A DNA stretch of 64,000 nt from Mycolicibacterium setense (GTDB lineage Bacteria > Actinomycetota > Actinomycetes > Mycobacteriales > Mycobacteriaceae), in contig NZ_JTJW01000010.1 of NCBI RefSeq assembly GCF_000805385.1, positions 620,001 to 684,000 of the forward strand. The letters are read 5' to 3'. Below the pieces are notes generated by a model. It did not search any database and was not told where the DNA came from. It was given only the letters and a program-made list of their open reading frames with translations. This document shows, one piece after another, positions 56,745 through 64,000 of this stretch. The translations under genes and the position numbers were made by a program. Within the stretch, counting starts at the first letter, position 1. Each line of letters starts with the position of its first letter.

Positions 56745-58004
56745 CTACCAGCGCGGGCTTACGGCCTCGAAGGACGGATTGACGCTGCGCATGTAGCCGG
56801 TGTCGTCGCGATCGGTGAGGCCGCAGCGAAGGTACTGCTCGTGGAGGGCGGCCAGCGCGTCGTCGTCGATCTGCACTCCCAGACCGGGCCCGGTCGGCAC
56901 CGGCACTGAGCCAGAGCGGAACTCGAGTGCACCGGGTCGCACGACGTCCTCTGTCTTCCACGGCCAGTGGGTGTCGCAGGCGTAGGTGAGATTCGGTGTG
57001 GCGGCAGCCAGATGCACCATGGCGGCCAGGCTGATGCCCAGATGCGAGTTGGAATGCATGGACAACCCCAGGCCGAAGGTGTCGCAGATGCCGGCGAGCA
57101 GGCGGGACCGCTGCAAACCGCCCCAGTAGTGGTGGTCCGAGAGCACCACGCGCACCGAACCTTTCGCAACAGCGGGCGCGATTTGATCGAATGCCACCAC
57201 ACACATGTTGGTGGCCAACGGCATCGACGCCTGTGCGGCCACTTCGGCCATGCCGTCCAAGCCCGGCGTCGGATCCTCCAGGTACTCCAACACCCCCGAC
57301 AGGCGCGTGGCCACCTTCAGCGATGTCTCGGGCGTCCAGGCGGCATTCGGGTCCAGACGGAGCGGGTGGGTGGGGAAAGCGGCCCGCAACGCTTCGATCG
57401 CGGCCGCCTCTTCCTCGGGCGGGAAGACGCCGCCCTTGAGTTTGATTGCGGTGAAACCGTATTCGTCCACGATCCGGCGGGCCTGGGCGACGATGCCATC
57501 CGGGTCCAGCGCTTCTCCCCAACTGTCGGGTTCGGCTCCCGGGTGCCCGGCCCACTTGTAGAACAGGTAAGCACTGAACGGTACGGCGTCGCGCACGGCC
57601 CCGCCGAGCAGATCCGAGACCGGTCGCCCGGTGGCCTGCCCGGCGACATCGAGGCACGCCACCTCGAACGGCGAGAAAACCTGGTCCACGGCGCTGGCGG
57701 TGGTGATCATGCCGGCGGTTCCGACCGCGCCTGTGTCGCCGTGCAGCACTCGCGCGATGGCCGCACGGATGGCGTTGAGCGCAAACACATCCTGACCGAC
57801 AATCGCATCTGCTGCGGCAGCAAGGCGCTCCAGATGCAGACTGTCGGCGTAGGTCTCACCCAGCCCGGTGAGGCCCGCATCGGTGTCCAGTTGGATGATC
57901 GCCCGCAGTGCGAACGGTTGGTGCACACCGACGGTGTTGAGCAGGGGCGCGTCGGCGAACGCGATCGGCGTGATGCGCGCTCCGGTGATGCGCACCGGCG
58001 GCAT
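56745..58004 (-). CDS. Glucarate dehydratase-related enolase-superfamily enzyme
   Basis: A 419-residue dehydratase, distinct from the gene at 44824. Conserved: catalytic Lys in 'TAIKLKGGVF', metal site 'RLDPNAAWTPE', 'ATNMCVVAF', catalytic His in 'SMHSNSHLGISL', and 'CDTHWPWKTED'. It resembles the glucarate-dehydratase-related group found beside KDG dehydratase genes in actinobacteria. Glucarate or a stereoisomer (galactarate, idarate) is the likely substrate. It shares one base with the downstream-pathway gene at 58004. Confidence 0.88.
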   Translation of the reverse strand: MPPVRITGARITPIAFADAPLLNTVGVHQPFALRAIIQLDTDAGLTGLGETYADSLHLERLAAAADAIVGQDVFALNAIRAAIARVLHGDTGAVGTAGMITTASAVDQVFSPFEVACLDVAGQATGRPVSDLLGGAVRDAVPFSAYLFYKWAGHPGAEPDSWGEALDPDGIVAQARRIVDEYGFTAIKLKGGVFPPEEEAAAIEALRAAFPTHPLRLDPNAAWTPETSLKVATRLSGVLEYLEDPTPGLDGMAEVAAQASMPLATNMCVVAFDQIAPAVAKGSVRVVLSDHHYWGGLQRSRLLAGICDTFGLGLSMHSNSHLGISLAAMVHLAAATPNLTYACDTHWPWKTEDVVRPGALEFRSGSVPVPTGPGLGVQIDDDALAALHEQYLRCGLTDRDDTGYMRSVNPSFEAVSPRW

Positions 58005-58927
58005 CAGTGCACCAAGGCGTTGTCGAGCACCGCTCGGCCGGCCGCCAGGATGCGTTGCAGCTCAGCGACATCGTCCGGCCGGGCATCGATCAGGGGCGGG
58101 CGTACCGGCCCGGCCGGGATCCCTTCCAAGGTGACGCCGGCTTTGATCAGCGAGACCGCATATCCGGGAACGGTGTCGCGCAGCCGCACCAGCGGGTGGT
58201 AGAACTCGCGCGTCAGGGCCGCGATCATCGGCTCGTCGCCGGCCTCCAACGCACGGTAGAAGGCGAGCGCGACATCGGGCGCGAATGCGAAGGTTGCCGA
58301 CGAGTACAACGTGACACCGATCGCGCGATACGCCTGCTGCGACACCTCTGCGGTGGGCAGTCCGTTGAAGAACTGGAACGGCTTGCCGAGCGGCTCCAGC
58401 GCATCGGTGACCGCACGGACGATGCGCGATACCCGGTCGAGATCGCCTGTGCCGTCCTTGAATCCGACCACATTGGGAATCAGGGACGCCTCGACCGCCG
58501 ACTCCTCGGTGTAGCGGGCGTTGTTGCGGTTGTACACGACGACAGGCAGGTCTGTGGCCGCGGCGACCTCACGGGTGTAGGCCACCAGCCCGGCCTGCGG
58601 CATCTCCACCAGGTAGGGCGGCAGCAACAGCAGCCCGTCGGCACCGGCGTCGGCGGCGACCTTGGCAAAGGCCTTGGCCGACGCGATCGAACCGCCCGCC
58701 CCGGCATATACCGGCACCCGGCCCGCCACCGTCTCGACGGCGGTGCGTACCACGGTGCGCATCTCCTCGGGATCGAGGGCATGGAACTCTCCGGTGCCGC
58801 ACCCGATGAACACCCCGCCAGGGCCGGCTTCGACCCCCTTGGCGACGTGCTGCGCGAGCAGGTCCACGTCGATGTCACCGGTGGCGGTGAGCGGGGTAAC
58901 CGGGAAGAACAGGACGCCGTCCAGCAT
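58004..58927 (-). CDS. kdgD: 5-dehydro-4-deoxyglucarate dehydratase
   Basis: Dihydrodipicolinate-synthase-fold lyase of 307 residues that dehydrates and decarboxylates 5-dehydro-4-deoxyglucarate to 2,5-dioxopentanoate. 'FFPVTPLTATGDIDVD', 'GCGTGEFHAL' and the Schiff-base Lys in 'VGFKDGTGDL' are visible, with 'YNRNNARYTEES' typical of this subgroup. ATG 58927 has GGAG upstream. It sits between the enzymes before and after it in the pathway. Confidence 0.9.
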   Translation of the reverse strand: MLDGVLFFPVTPLTATGDIDVDLLAQHVAKGVEAGPGGVFIGCGTGEFHALDPEEMRTVVRTAVETVAGRVPVYAGAGGSIASAKAFAKVAADAGADGLLLLPPYLVEMPQAGLVAYTREVAAATDLPVVVYNRNNARYTEESAVEASLIPNVVGFKDGTGDLDRVSRIVRAVTDALEPLGKPFQFFNGLPTAEVSQQAYRAIGVTLYSSATFAFAPDVALAFYRALEAGDEPMIAALTREFYHPLVRLRDTVPGYAVSLIKAGVTLEGIPAGPVRPPLIDARPDDVAELQRILAAGRAVLDNALVH

Positions 58928-58952
58928 TTGTCTACTCCTTGTGTTGTTCAGG

Positions 58953-60548
58953 TCAGTCTTTGGTGAGTTGGCCATCGACGTGGCGCCAGAGGGCATCCGG
59001 GTTTCCGTCGGCAATGGCACTGGGCAGCAGGGCTTTCGGAGCGTCCTGGTAGCACACCGGCCGCAGGAACCGCTCGATGGCACGGGCACCCACGGAGGTG
59101 GTGCGCGAATCCGAGGTCGACGGGAAGGGCCCGCCGTGCACCATGGCGTGACCGACCTCGACACCGGTCGGCCAGCCGTTGAACAGAATTCGGCCCGCCT
59201 TGAGTTCCAGGACATCCAGCAGTTCGCCGGCCGGCCCGTGGTCGGACTCGTCGGCATGGATGGTGGCGGTCAGCTGCCCCTCGAGGCCGTTGGCGAGCTG
59301 CCGCATCTCGGCGGCATCGGAGCACCTGACGAGGACACCGGCGGCGCCGAACACCTCGGCCTGCAGTGCTTTCGAGGCCAAGAAGGTGGGCGCATCCGTA
59401 GCGAACAGGGCAGCGCGGCACGGGGCGGCGGGCGCGTCGCCCTCGGCGCCACGGGCAATCAGCACAGCCTCGTCCTCGAGTGCTGCAACACCGTCACGGA
59501 AGCTGTTGGCAATACCCGGCGTCAGCATCACGGTCGGTGCACTCGCCGCGACCGCCTCGGCCGCCGCTGCGACGAAGCTGTCCAACTCCGGCCCGTCGAC
59601 GGCGATGACCAGCCCGGGATTGGTACAGAACTGCCCGGAACCCAGTGTCAGCGAACCGACGAACGCCCGGCCCAGCTCACCACCGTGACTCGCCAGGGCG
59701 CCGCCGAGCAGGAACACCGGGTTGACGGCACTCATCTCGGCGTACACCGGGATCGGTTCGGGACGCCCCGCGGCGGCGGCAACCAGTGCCATGCCACCCG
59801 CGCGGGATCCGGTGAAGCCGACCGCCTTGATCCGGGGATCGGTGACCAGGTCGGTGCCCAACTCCGGGCCGAAGCCGTACAGCAGGGAGAACGTGCCGGC
59901 AGGCAGTCCGCATGCTGCGACGGCGTCGGCGATGGCACGCCCGACGAGTTCAGAGGTGCCGGGGTGGGCATCGTGCGCCTTGACCACGACGGGGCATCCG
60001 GCAGCCAGGGCGGACGCGGTGTCGCCGCCGGCCACCGAGAAGGCCAGGGGGAAGTTGCTGGCGCCGAACACCGCGACGGGCCCGAGCGGGACGCTGCGCT
60101 GACGAATGTCGGGACGCGGCAACGGGGTTCGGTCAGGTTGTGCGGGATCGATCCGGGCCTGGTTCCAGCTGCCCTCGCGCAGCACTGCGGCGAACAACCG
60201 CAGTTGACCGGCGGTGCGCCCGACCTCGCCCGTCAATCGCGGGCGAGGCAGTCCCGTCTCAGAATGGGCGCGGTCGACCAGCGCGTCACCGATCGACTCG
60301 AGATTGCCCGCGATCGTTTCGAGGAATCGGGCCCGCGTCTCGATCGGCGCCGACCGGTACGCCGGAAACGCCTCGGCGGCCGCGGCGCAGGCGTCCTCGA
60401 CATGGGAACGGTCGCCATACCGGTACGCGGGCTCCAGCGGCTTGCCGGACTGTGGGTCGATGCCGCGGATGTCCTTGCCGGTGCCGCGCACCGGTTGTCC
60501 CGCGATCAGCATCTGTCCGGTCAGGCTCAGCATCGCCGTTGAGGTCAT
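58953..60548 (-). CDS. 2-oxoglutarate semialdehyde (2,5-dioxovalerate) dehydrogenase
   Basis: A 531-residue aldehyde dehydrogenase of the long NADP-linked type. Nucleotide site 'GPVAVFGASNFPLAFS', catalytic Glu in 'VYAEMSAVNPVF', and catalytic Cys in 'GSGQFCTNPGL' are all present; the FxTNP-style Cys motif is typical of ketoglutarate-semialdehyde dehydrogenases. It finishes the glucarate route by making 2-oxoglutarate. First gene of the operon; ATG 60548 is preferred over an ATG 15 bases later. Confidence 0.91.
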   Translation of the reverse strand: MTSTAMLSLTGQMLIAGQPVRGTGKDIRGIDPQSGKPLEPAYRYGDRSHVEDACAAAAEAFPAYRSAPIETRARFLETIAGNLESIGDALVDRAHSETGLPRPRLTGEVGRTAGQLRLFAAVLREGSWNQARIDPAQPDRTPLPRPDIRQRSVPLGPVAVFGASNFPLAFSVAGGDTASALAAGCPVVVKAHDAHPGTSELVGRAIADAVAACGLPAGTFSLLYGFGPELGTDLVTDPRIKAVGFTGSRAGGMALVAAAAGRPEPIPVYAEMSAVNPVFLLGGALASHGGELGRAFVGSLTLGSGQFCTNPGLVIAVDGPELDSFVAAAAEAVAASAPTVMLTPGIANSFRDGVAALEDEAVLIARGAEGDAPAAPCRAALFATDAPTFLASKALQAEVFGAAGVLVRCSDAAEMRQLANGLEGQLTATIHADESDHGPAGELLDVLELKAGRILFNGWPTGVEVGHAMVHGGPFPSTSDSRTTSVGARAIERFLRPVCYQDAPKALLPSAIADGNPDALWRHVDGQLTKD

Positions 60549-60604
60549 AGTGGCACGGTACGACCCCGATAAATACATGTCCAAGTCAAATTTGCAGCCC
60601 AATC

Positions 60605-60619
60605 ATGCACTAGTTGCAT
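60605..60619. promoter_or_regulatory. Palindromic operator candidate of the glucarate cluster
   Basis: ATGCA-CTAGT-TGCAT, a perfect 5+5 inverted repeat, lies 57 bases upstream of the semialdehyde dehydrogenase start in an AT-richer part of the divergent intergenic region. The binding regulator is unknown. Confidence 0.4.
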
Positions 60620-60712
60620 TAGTACGGGCGGGCCGCGAATCGCTCAGGGCGCCTATCCCGCTACTATTTGTCGACGTCTCCAGAGGCGCACCAATCACGT
60701 CGGAGGTAATCG

Positions 60713-61075
60713 ATGACCAGCCAACCGGACGGGGCAAGCTGCTCGGTGGAAGAGAGCCGCGTCGGTGAGGTGAGTGTGGTCGCAGTGGCCGGAACGGTCG
60801 ACATGCTCACCGCACCCAAACTCGAAGAGGCGATCAACGCTGCCGCCAAGAGCTCGCCCTCGGCTGTCGTCGTCGATCTGAGCGCCGTGGAGTTCCTGGC
60901 TTCGGCCGGGATGGGCGTATTGGTGGCAGCGCAGCAAGAGCTGGCCGACACGGCACGGTTCGCCGTTGTCGCTGACGGACCGGCCACCAGCCGCCCGCTG
61001 AAACTGGTGGGAATCGCCGATGTCGTCGATCTGTTCGCGACGCTCGACGAGGCATTGGCCGCATTGAAGACATAA
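60713..61075 (+). CDS. STAS-domain anti-sigma-factor antagonist (RsbV-like)
   Basis: A 120-residue protein that is one STAS domain. The phosphorylatable Ser lies in 'VEFLASAGMGVLV', the normal place for partner-switch antagonists; when unphosphorylated it would bind the RsbW-like kinase encoded next and free a sigma factor. GGAGG lies upstream of ATG 60713. It begins a signalling island with kinase, response regulator and PP2C genes. Confidence 0.92.
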   Translation: MTSQPDGASCSVEESRVGEVSVVAVAGTVDMLTAPKLEEAINAAAKSSPSAVVVDLSAVEFLASAGMGVLVAAQQELADTARFAVVADGPATSRPLKLVGIADVVDLFATLDEALAALKT

Positions 61076-61106
61076 CACCGGCGACGACGGGGTAGCCACA
61101 GGTCAC

Positions 61107-61550
61107 ATGACAGACGCAGGCCAGTCAGCTCACTTCACGAAGCATGTCAGGGCCGCACCGGAAGATGCGGCGCGGATCCGCCGTGAATTCTCCAGTTGGC
61201 TGGGCACGCATCTCACCCTCGACGCGACCACAGCCAGCGATGTCGTACTCGCCGTGAACGAGGCATTGGCCAACGCCGCCGAGTTCGCCTACCTGGACGC
61301 TCCCGCGCCCGGCCTGATGCATCTGCGCGCCGATTACGACGGCGACACGGACGTTCTCACCGTCACCGTGAGCGATGAGGGCGTGTGGCGGATCGCCGAA
61401 ACCGACCACAAGAACCCGGCACGCGGTCGTGGTATCCCGTTGATGCGCGCCCTCACCGATCGGGCCGTCATCGACTCGAACCAGGCAGGCACCGAAGTTC
61501 GCCTGCAGTGGGACCACATCGATCAGAACTGCGGAAGCCGCACCACCTGA
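61107..61550 (+). CDS. RsbW-like anti-sigma serine kinase (HATPase)
   Basis: A 147-residue GHKL ATPase with N-box 'AVNEALANAAEFAY' and G-box 'VSDEGVWR ... GRGIPLMRAL'. In partner switching it phosphorylates the STAS antagonist and sequesters a sigma factor. The paired gene is 31 bases upstream. No sigma gene is adjacent inside the window. The 3' end overlaps the convergent response regulator by 28 bases. Confidence 0.9.
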   Translation: MTDAGQSAHFTKHVRAAPEDAARIRREFSSWLGTHLTLDATTASDVVLAVNEALANAAEFAYLDAPAPGLMHLRADYDGDTDVLTVTVSDEGVWRIAETDHKNPARGRGIPLMRALTDRAVIDSNQAGTEVRLQWDHIDQNCGSRTT

Positions 61551-61966
61551 ACGAAGAACTCGTCGATCTGCCGGACCGCGCCCATGAACTGGTCCAGGTC
61601 AACGGGTTTGGTGACGTAGGCGTTCGCGTGCAGCTTGTAGCTGCGCAGGATGTCCTCTTCGGCCGACGAGGTGGTCAGCACCACGATCGGGATGTGGCAC
61701 AGATCGGCATCCGATTTGATCTTCTCCAGCAGCTGCCTGCCGTCATACTTCGGCAGGTTGAGATCCAGCAGGATCAGGTCCGGCCGCGGCGCATCCTCGA
61801 AGGCCCCGCGCCGGTACAGAAAGTCCAGCCCTTCCTCACCGTCGCGGGCGACGTGCAGGTTGTTCTTGATCTTGTTGTCTTCGAAGGCTTCCCGCGTGAT
61901 CAGCTCGTCACCGGCGTCATCCTCCACCAACAGGATGTCGATGGGCCGGCTTTCCGATGAGGTCAT
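61523..61966 (-). CDS. Single-domain response regulator (Rcp1-like)
   Basis: A 147-residue CheY-like receiver: acidic pocket 'LLVEDDAGDELI', phospho-Asp in 'ILLDLNLPKYDG', Thr/Ser in 'VVLTTSSAEED', Lys in 'YVTKPVDLDQF'. The 'DLNLPKYDGRQLLEKIK' style is that of receivers paired with phytochrome- or CHASE3-type kinases. No output domain is present, so it passes signal by protein contact or phosphotransfer. It overlaps the kinase gene by 4 bases. Confidence 0.93.
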   Translation of the reverse strand: MTSSESRPIDILLVEDDAGDELITREAFEDNKIKNNLHVARDGEEGLDFLYRRGAFEDAPRPDLILLDLNLPKYDGRQLLEKIKSDADLCHIPIVVLTTSSAEEDILRSYKLHANAYVTKPVDLDQFMGAVRQIDEFFVQVVRLPQF

Positions 61967-63549
61967 TCAGGCTTTCCTTCCGACTGGGCCAACTGGGCTT
62001 CTGCGACAGCGTTGGGCACGGTGGTGGGTGTGGCGGGCAAGGTGAACACGAACCTGGTGCCGCCGGTGTAGGACGTGTCGATCCAGATCGATCCGCCGTG
62101 ATGCTCGACGATCTTCTTGCACAGCGCCAGCCCGATGCCGGTGCCGCTGAAGGCGTCGCGGCCGTGGAGGCGCTGGAAGATCACGAAAACCTTGTCCACG
62201 AACTCCTCACCGATACCGATCCCGTTGTCCGAGACACTGAATACCCAGTTCTCGTCGAGTTCACCGGCGCCGGCCCGGCAATCGATGACAATGCGGGGCG
62301 CCACCCCGTCGCGACGGAACTTGACCGCGTTGCCGATCAGGTTCTGCCACACCATCGTCATCAGGGTGGGATCGCCGTCGATCGGCGGCAATGGCTCGTC
62401 CGGACGCTGGATCTCGGCTCCCGACTCCCCGATCGCGGTGGTCAGGTTGTCCAGCGCGGCGTCCAGCGCATCGTTGAGATCCACCTCGGTGTGGGTGGCG
62501 CCGAGCCGCCCCACCCGCGAAAACGTCAGCAGGTCGTTGATCAGCACCTGCATGCGTTTGGCGCCGTCGACGGCGAAGTCGATGTACTCGACGCCGCGCT
62601 CGTCGAGCTGGTCGCCGTAGCGCTTCTCCAGCAACTGGCAGAACGAGGCGACCTTTCGGAGCGGCTCCTGAAGGTCGTGCGATGCCACATAGGCGAACTG
62701 TTCGAGTTCGGCGTTGGAGCGGCGTAGTTCCTCGGCTTGCTGGTCGAGAGCATCCTGGGCCGATCGCGATGCGTCGAGCTCGTCGACCACCCGTTGGCGC
62801 ATGTCTTCGACATCGGCGGCGATGGCGCGAATGTCCTTGGGGCCCTTCGGAACGATGCGTTCGGCGAAGTTACCGTCGGTGATCCTGCGGCAGGAGGCCG
62901 CGAGCGCGGCCAATGGGTGGGTGACGGCGCTGCGCACCAGCACCGTCATCAGTACCGCCATGACGAAGAACGCCAGGATCATCGCGATCACCACGCCGTC
63001 GCGCCAGCCCCGAACGTGCGCCAACTCGTCGACACTGGCCTGCCTGGCCTGGCTCAGGTTGGCGTTCTGGACGTCGAACAGCTCACGTAGCCGGTCGAAT
63101 TGAGCCTTCCCGCGATCCGCGGTGCCGATGTCGACAACCGCCGGTCTGCCGACTGTGACGCTCCCGATGAGCGGGTCGGCATAGGAGGACCGCCACGCCG
63201 CGGCCGCGTTCTCGATCGTGTCCAGATCGGCCAGCAGACCGGTGTGGCCGGCCAGATAGCCGCGAATCTCCTCTGCCGCAGCCGCTTCGGCACGTTGCCC
63301 GTCACCGTAAGGCTTGAGGAACCCGGGGTCCGCGGCGATGACATATCCGCGAACAGCCGTCTCCTGGTCCCGCAGCGCCCCCTGAAGCTGGTAGGCGGCC
63401 ACCCGGGCGGGCTGAAGATCGTCGATCAACTCGCGGGATACCGCGTCGGTGCGGCCCACCAGGGCGATGCCGGCGACAGCGCCGGTGAGGACGATGACAC
63501 ACATCACCGACACCAGCACGTTCTGCCAGCCCTGCACCGAGAGCTTCAT
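61963..63549 (-). CDS. Membrane sensor histidine kinase (CHASE3-HAMP type)
   Basis: A 528-residue kinase. Transmembrane helices (about 11-30 and 185-205) flank a CHASE3-like helical sensor outside; then HAMP ('VTHPLAALAASCRRITDGNF'), a coiled coil, HisKA with 'VASHDLQEPLRKVASF', and HATPase boxes 'NLIGNAVKFRR', 'VSDNGIGIG' and 'GTGIGLALCKKIV'. It is coupled by overlaps to the receiver downstream and the phosphatase upstream, and so forms one signalling operon. Confidence 0.93.
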   Translation of the reverse strand: MKLSVQGWQNVLVSVMCVIVLTGAVAGIALVGRTDAVSRELIDDLQPARVAAYQLQGALRDQETAVRGYVIAADPGFLKPYGDGQRAEAAAAEEIRGYLAGHTGLLADLDTIENAAAAWRSSYADPLIGSVTVGRPAVVDIGTADRGKAQFDRLRELFDVQNANLSQARQASVDELAHVRGWRDGVVIAMILAFFVMAVLMTVLVRSAVTHPLAALAASCRRITDGNFAERIVPKGPKDIRAIAADVEDMRQRVVDELDASRSAQDALDQQAEELRRSNAELEQFAYVASHDLQEPLRKVASFCQLLEKRYGDQLDERGVEYIDFAVDGAKRMQVLINDLLTFSRVGRLGATHTEVDLNDALDAALDNLTTAIGESGAEIQRPDEPLPPIDGDPTLMTMVWQNLIGNAVKFRRDGVAPRIVIDCRAGAGELDENWVFSVSDNGIGIGEEFVDKVFVIFQRLHGRDAFSGTGIGLALCKKIVEHHGGSIWIDTSYTGGTRFVFTLPATPTTVPNAVAEAQLAQSEGKPE

Positions 63550-64000
63550 ACCGAGGAACGCTCCACTCTGATCAGCGCGATGTCATCACTGAGGCCGCCG
63601 TACGGCCGCGCACGGGATTCGACCTCGCCGATCAGCGCACCCACGAAATCGCGGCCGGGCAGGGCCGCAACCGAATTGGCGAGTTCGAGCAGTCCGTCTT
63701 CGCCGAGACGTTCACCACCAGGGCCGGCATGCCCCTCGAACAATCCATCGGTGAGCAGGACCAGTCCATGCCGTTGCGGCAGGTCCAACGTGTTGACCGG
63801 CCACTCCGTGGCTCCCAGGCCCAGCGCCGAACCGGCTGTCGGCTCGACCCACCGCACGGCGTTGTCGCCGTGGACGAGCAGACCGGGGTGCCCGGCGCGG
63901 ACGACGTCGTACCGGCCGCGATCGGGATCGAGCGCCACACTGAGCAGCGTCGCGAAAATTCCCGGTCCGTGGCGTTCGGCGGTGAGGATACGGTCCAGCT
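63546..64000 (-). CDS. SpoIIE-type PP2C serine phosphatase, C-terminal part (cut by window edge)
   Basis: The final 150 residues of a PPM phosphatase; the frame stays open to base 64000. Visible: 'TAERHGPGIFATLLSVALD', 'AGHPGLLVHG', 'LLTDGLFEGHAG', and the metal-binding 'GGLSDDIALIRV'. Phosphatases of this type (RsbU/RsbP-like) remove phosphate from the STAS antagonist. The N terminus, likely with a receiver or PAS/GAF domain, is outside the window. It overlaps the kinase gene by 4 bases. Confidence 0.88.
   Translation of the reverse strand, partial: LDRILTAERHGPGIFATLLSVALDPDRGRYDVVRAGHPGLLVHGDNAVRWVEPTAGSALGLGATEWPVNTLDLPQRHGLVLLTDGLFEGHAGPGGERLGEDGLLELANSVAALPGRDFVGALIGEVESRARPYGGLSDDIALIRVERSSV

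Overview
The window is a stretch of a fast-growing, environmental-type Mycobacterium (Mycolicibacterium-like) chromosome. The evidence is very high G+C, many GTG/TTG starts, tight ATGA-type overlaps, and mycobacterial hallmark proteins (CarD, Lsr2, MhuD, LpqE/LpqF-like lipoproteins, DisA, ClpC1). From memory, the gene order from cysS to ppa follows the M. tuberculosis segment around Rv3580c-Rv3628, with lineage-specific insertions.

1-13.5 kb: the carD-ispD-ispF-cysS operon (minus), divergent lpqE, an inserted metallo-beta-lactamase-fold hydrolase, the genome-maintenance pair radA-disA, canB divergent from mutY, a GlxA-type regulator, and mhuD-lpqF. 13.5-20 kb: a cobalt-transport unit (cbtB-cbtA plus a histidine-phosphatase-like gene) behind a probable cobalamin riboswitch, then clpC1, lsr2 and lysS, with two clear intrinsic terminators. 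20-31.6 kb: a D-serine-deaminase-like gene and one long minus-strand cofactor operon, ftsH-folE-folP-folB-folK-DUF3180-DUF6779-DUF2520-panC-panD-coaX. 31.7-43.2 kb: an ephA/luciferase-like/alcohol dehydrogenase operon, a SIMPL lipoprotein, a gene-free block carrying a MITE-like inverted-repeat element, a molybdopterin oxidoreductase, the dacB-metalloprotease-tilS-hpt operon, and ppa.

43.3-60.6 kb is accessory metabolism. A minus-strand operon carries a peptide-type ABC importer that lacks its second permease, a TauE/SafE permease, an IclR regulator, a glucarate dehydratase and a hydroxyacid dehydrogenase. A second cluster (a divergent glucarate dehydratase, 5-dehydro-4-deoxyglucarate dehydratase and 2-oxoglutarate-semialdehyde dehydrogenase) would carry glucarate to 2-oxoglutarate. 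Between them lie a LysR gene, an unannotated-size 54-codon Cys/His-rich gene, and a 13E12-family HNH gene with a perfect mycobacterial LexA box laid over a consensus-like promoter and its start codon.

60.7-64 kb: a signalling island with a STAS anti-sigma antagonist, an RsbW-like ATPase, a CHASE3-type histidine kinase, a single-domain response regulator and the C-terminal part of a SpoIIE-type PP2C phosphatase. This is a partner-switching module that continues past the window edge. No rRNA, tRNA, CRISPR array or transposase gene was seen.
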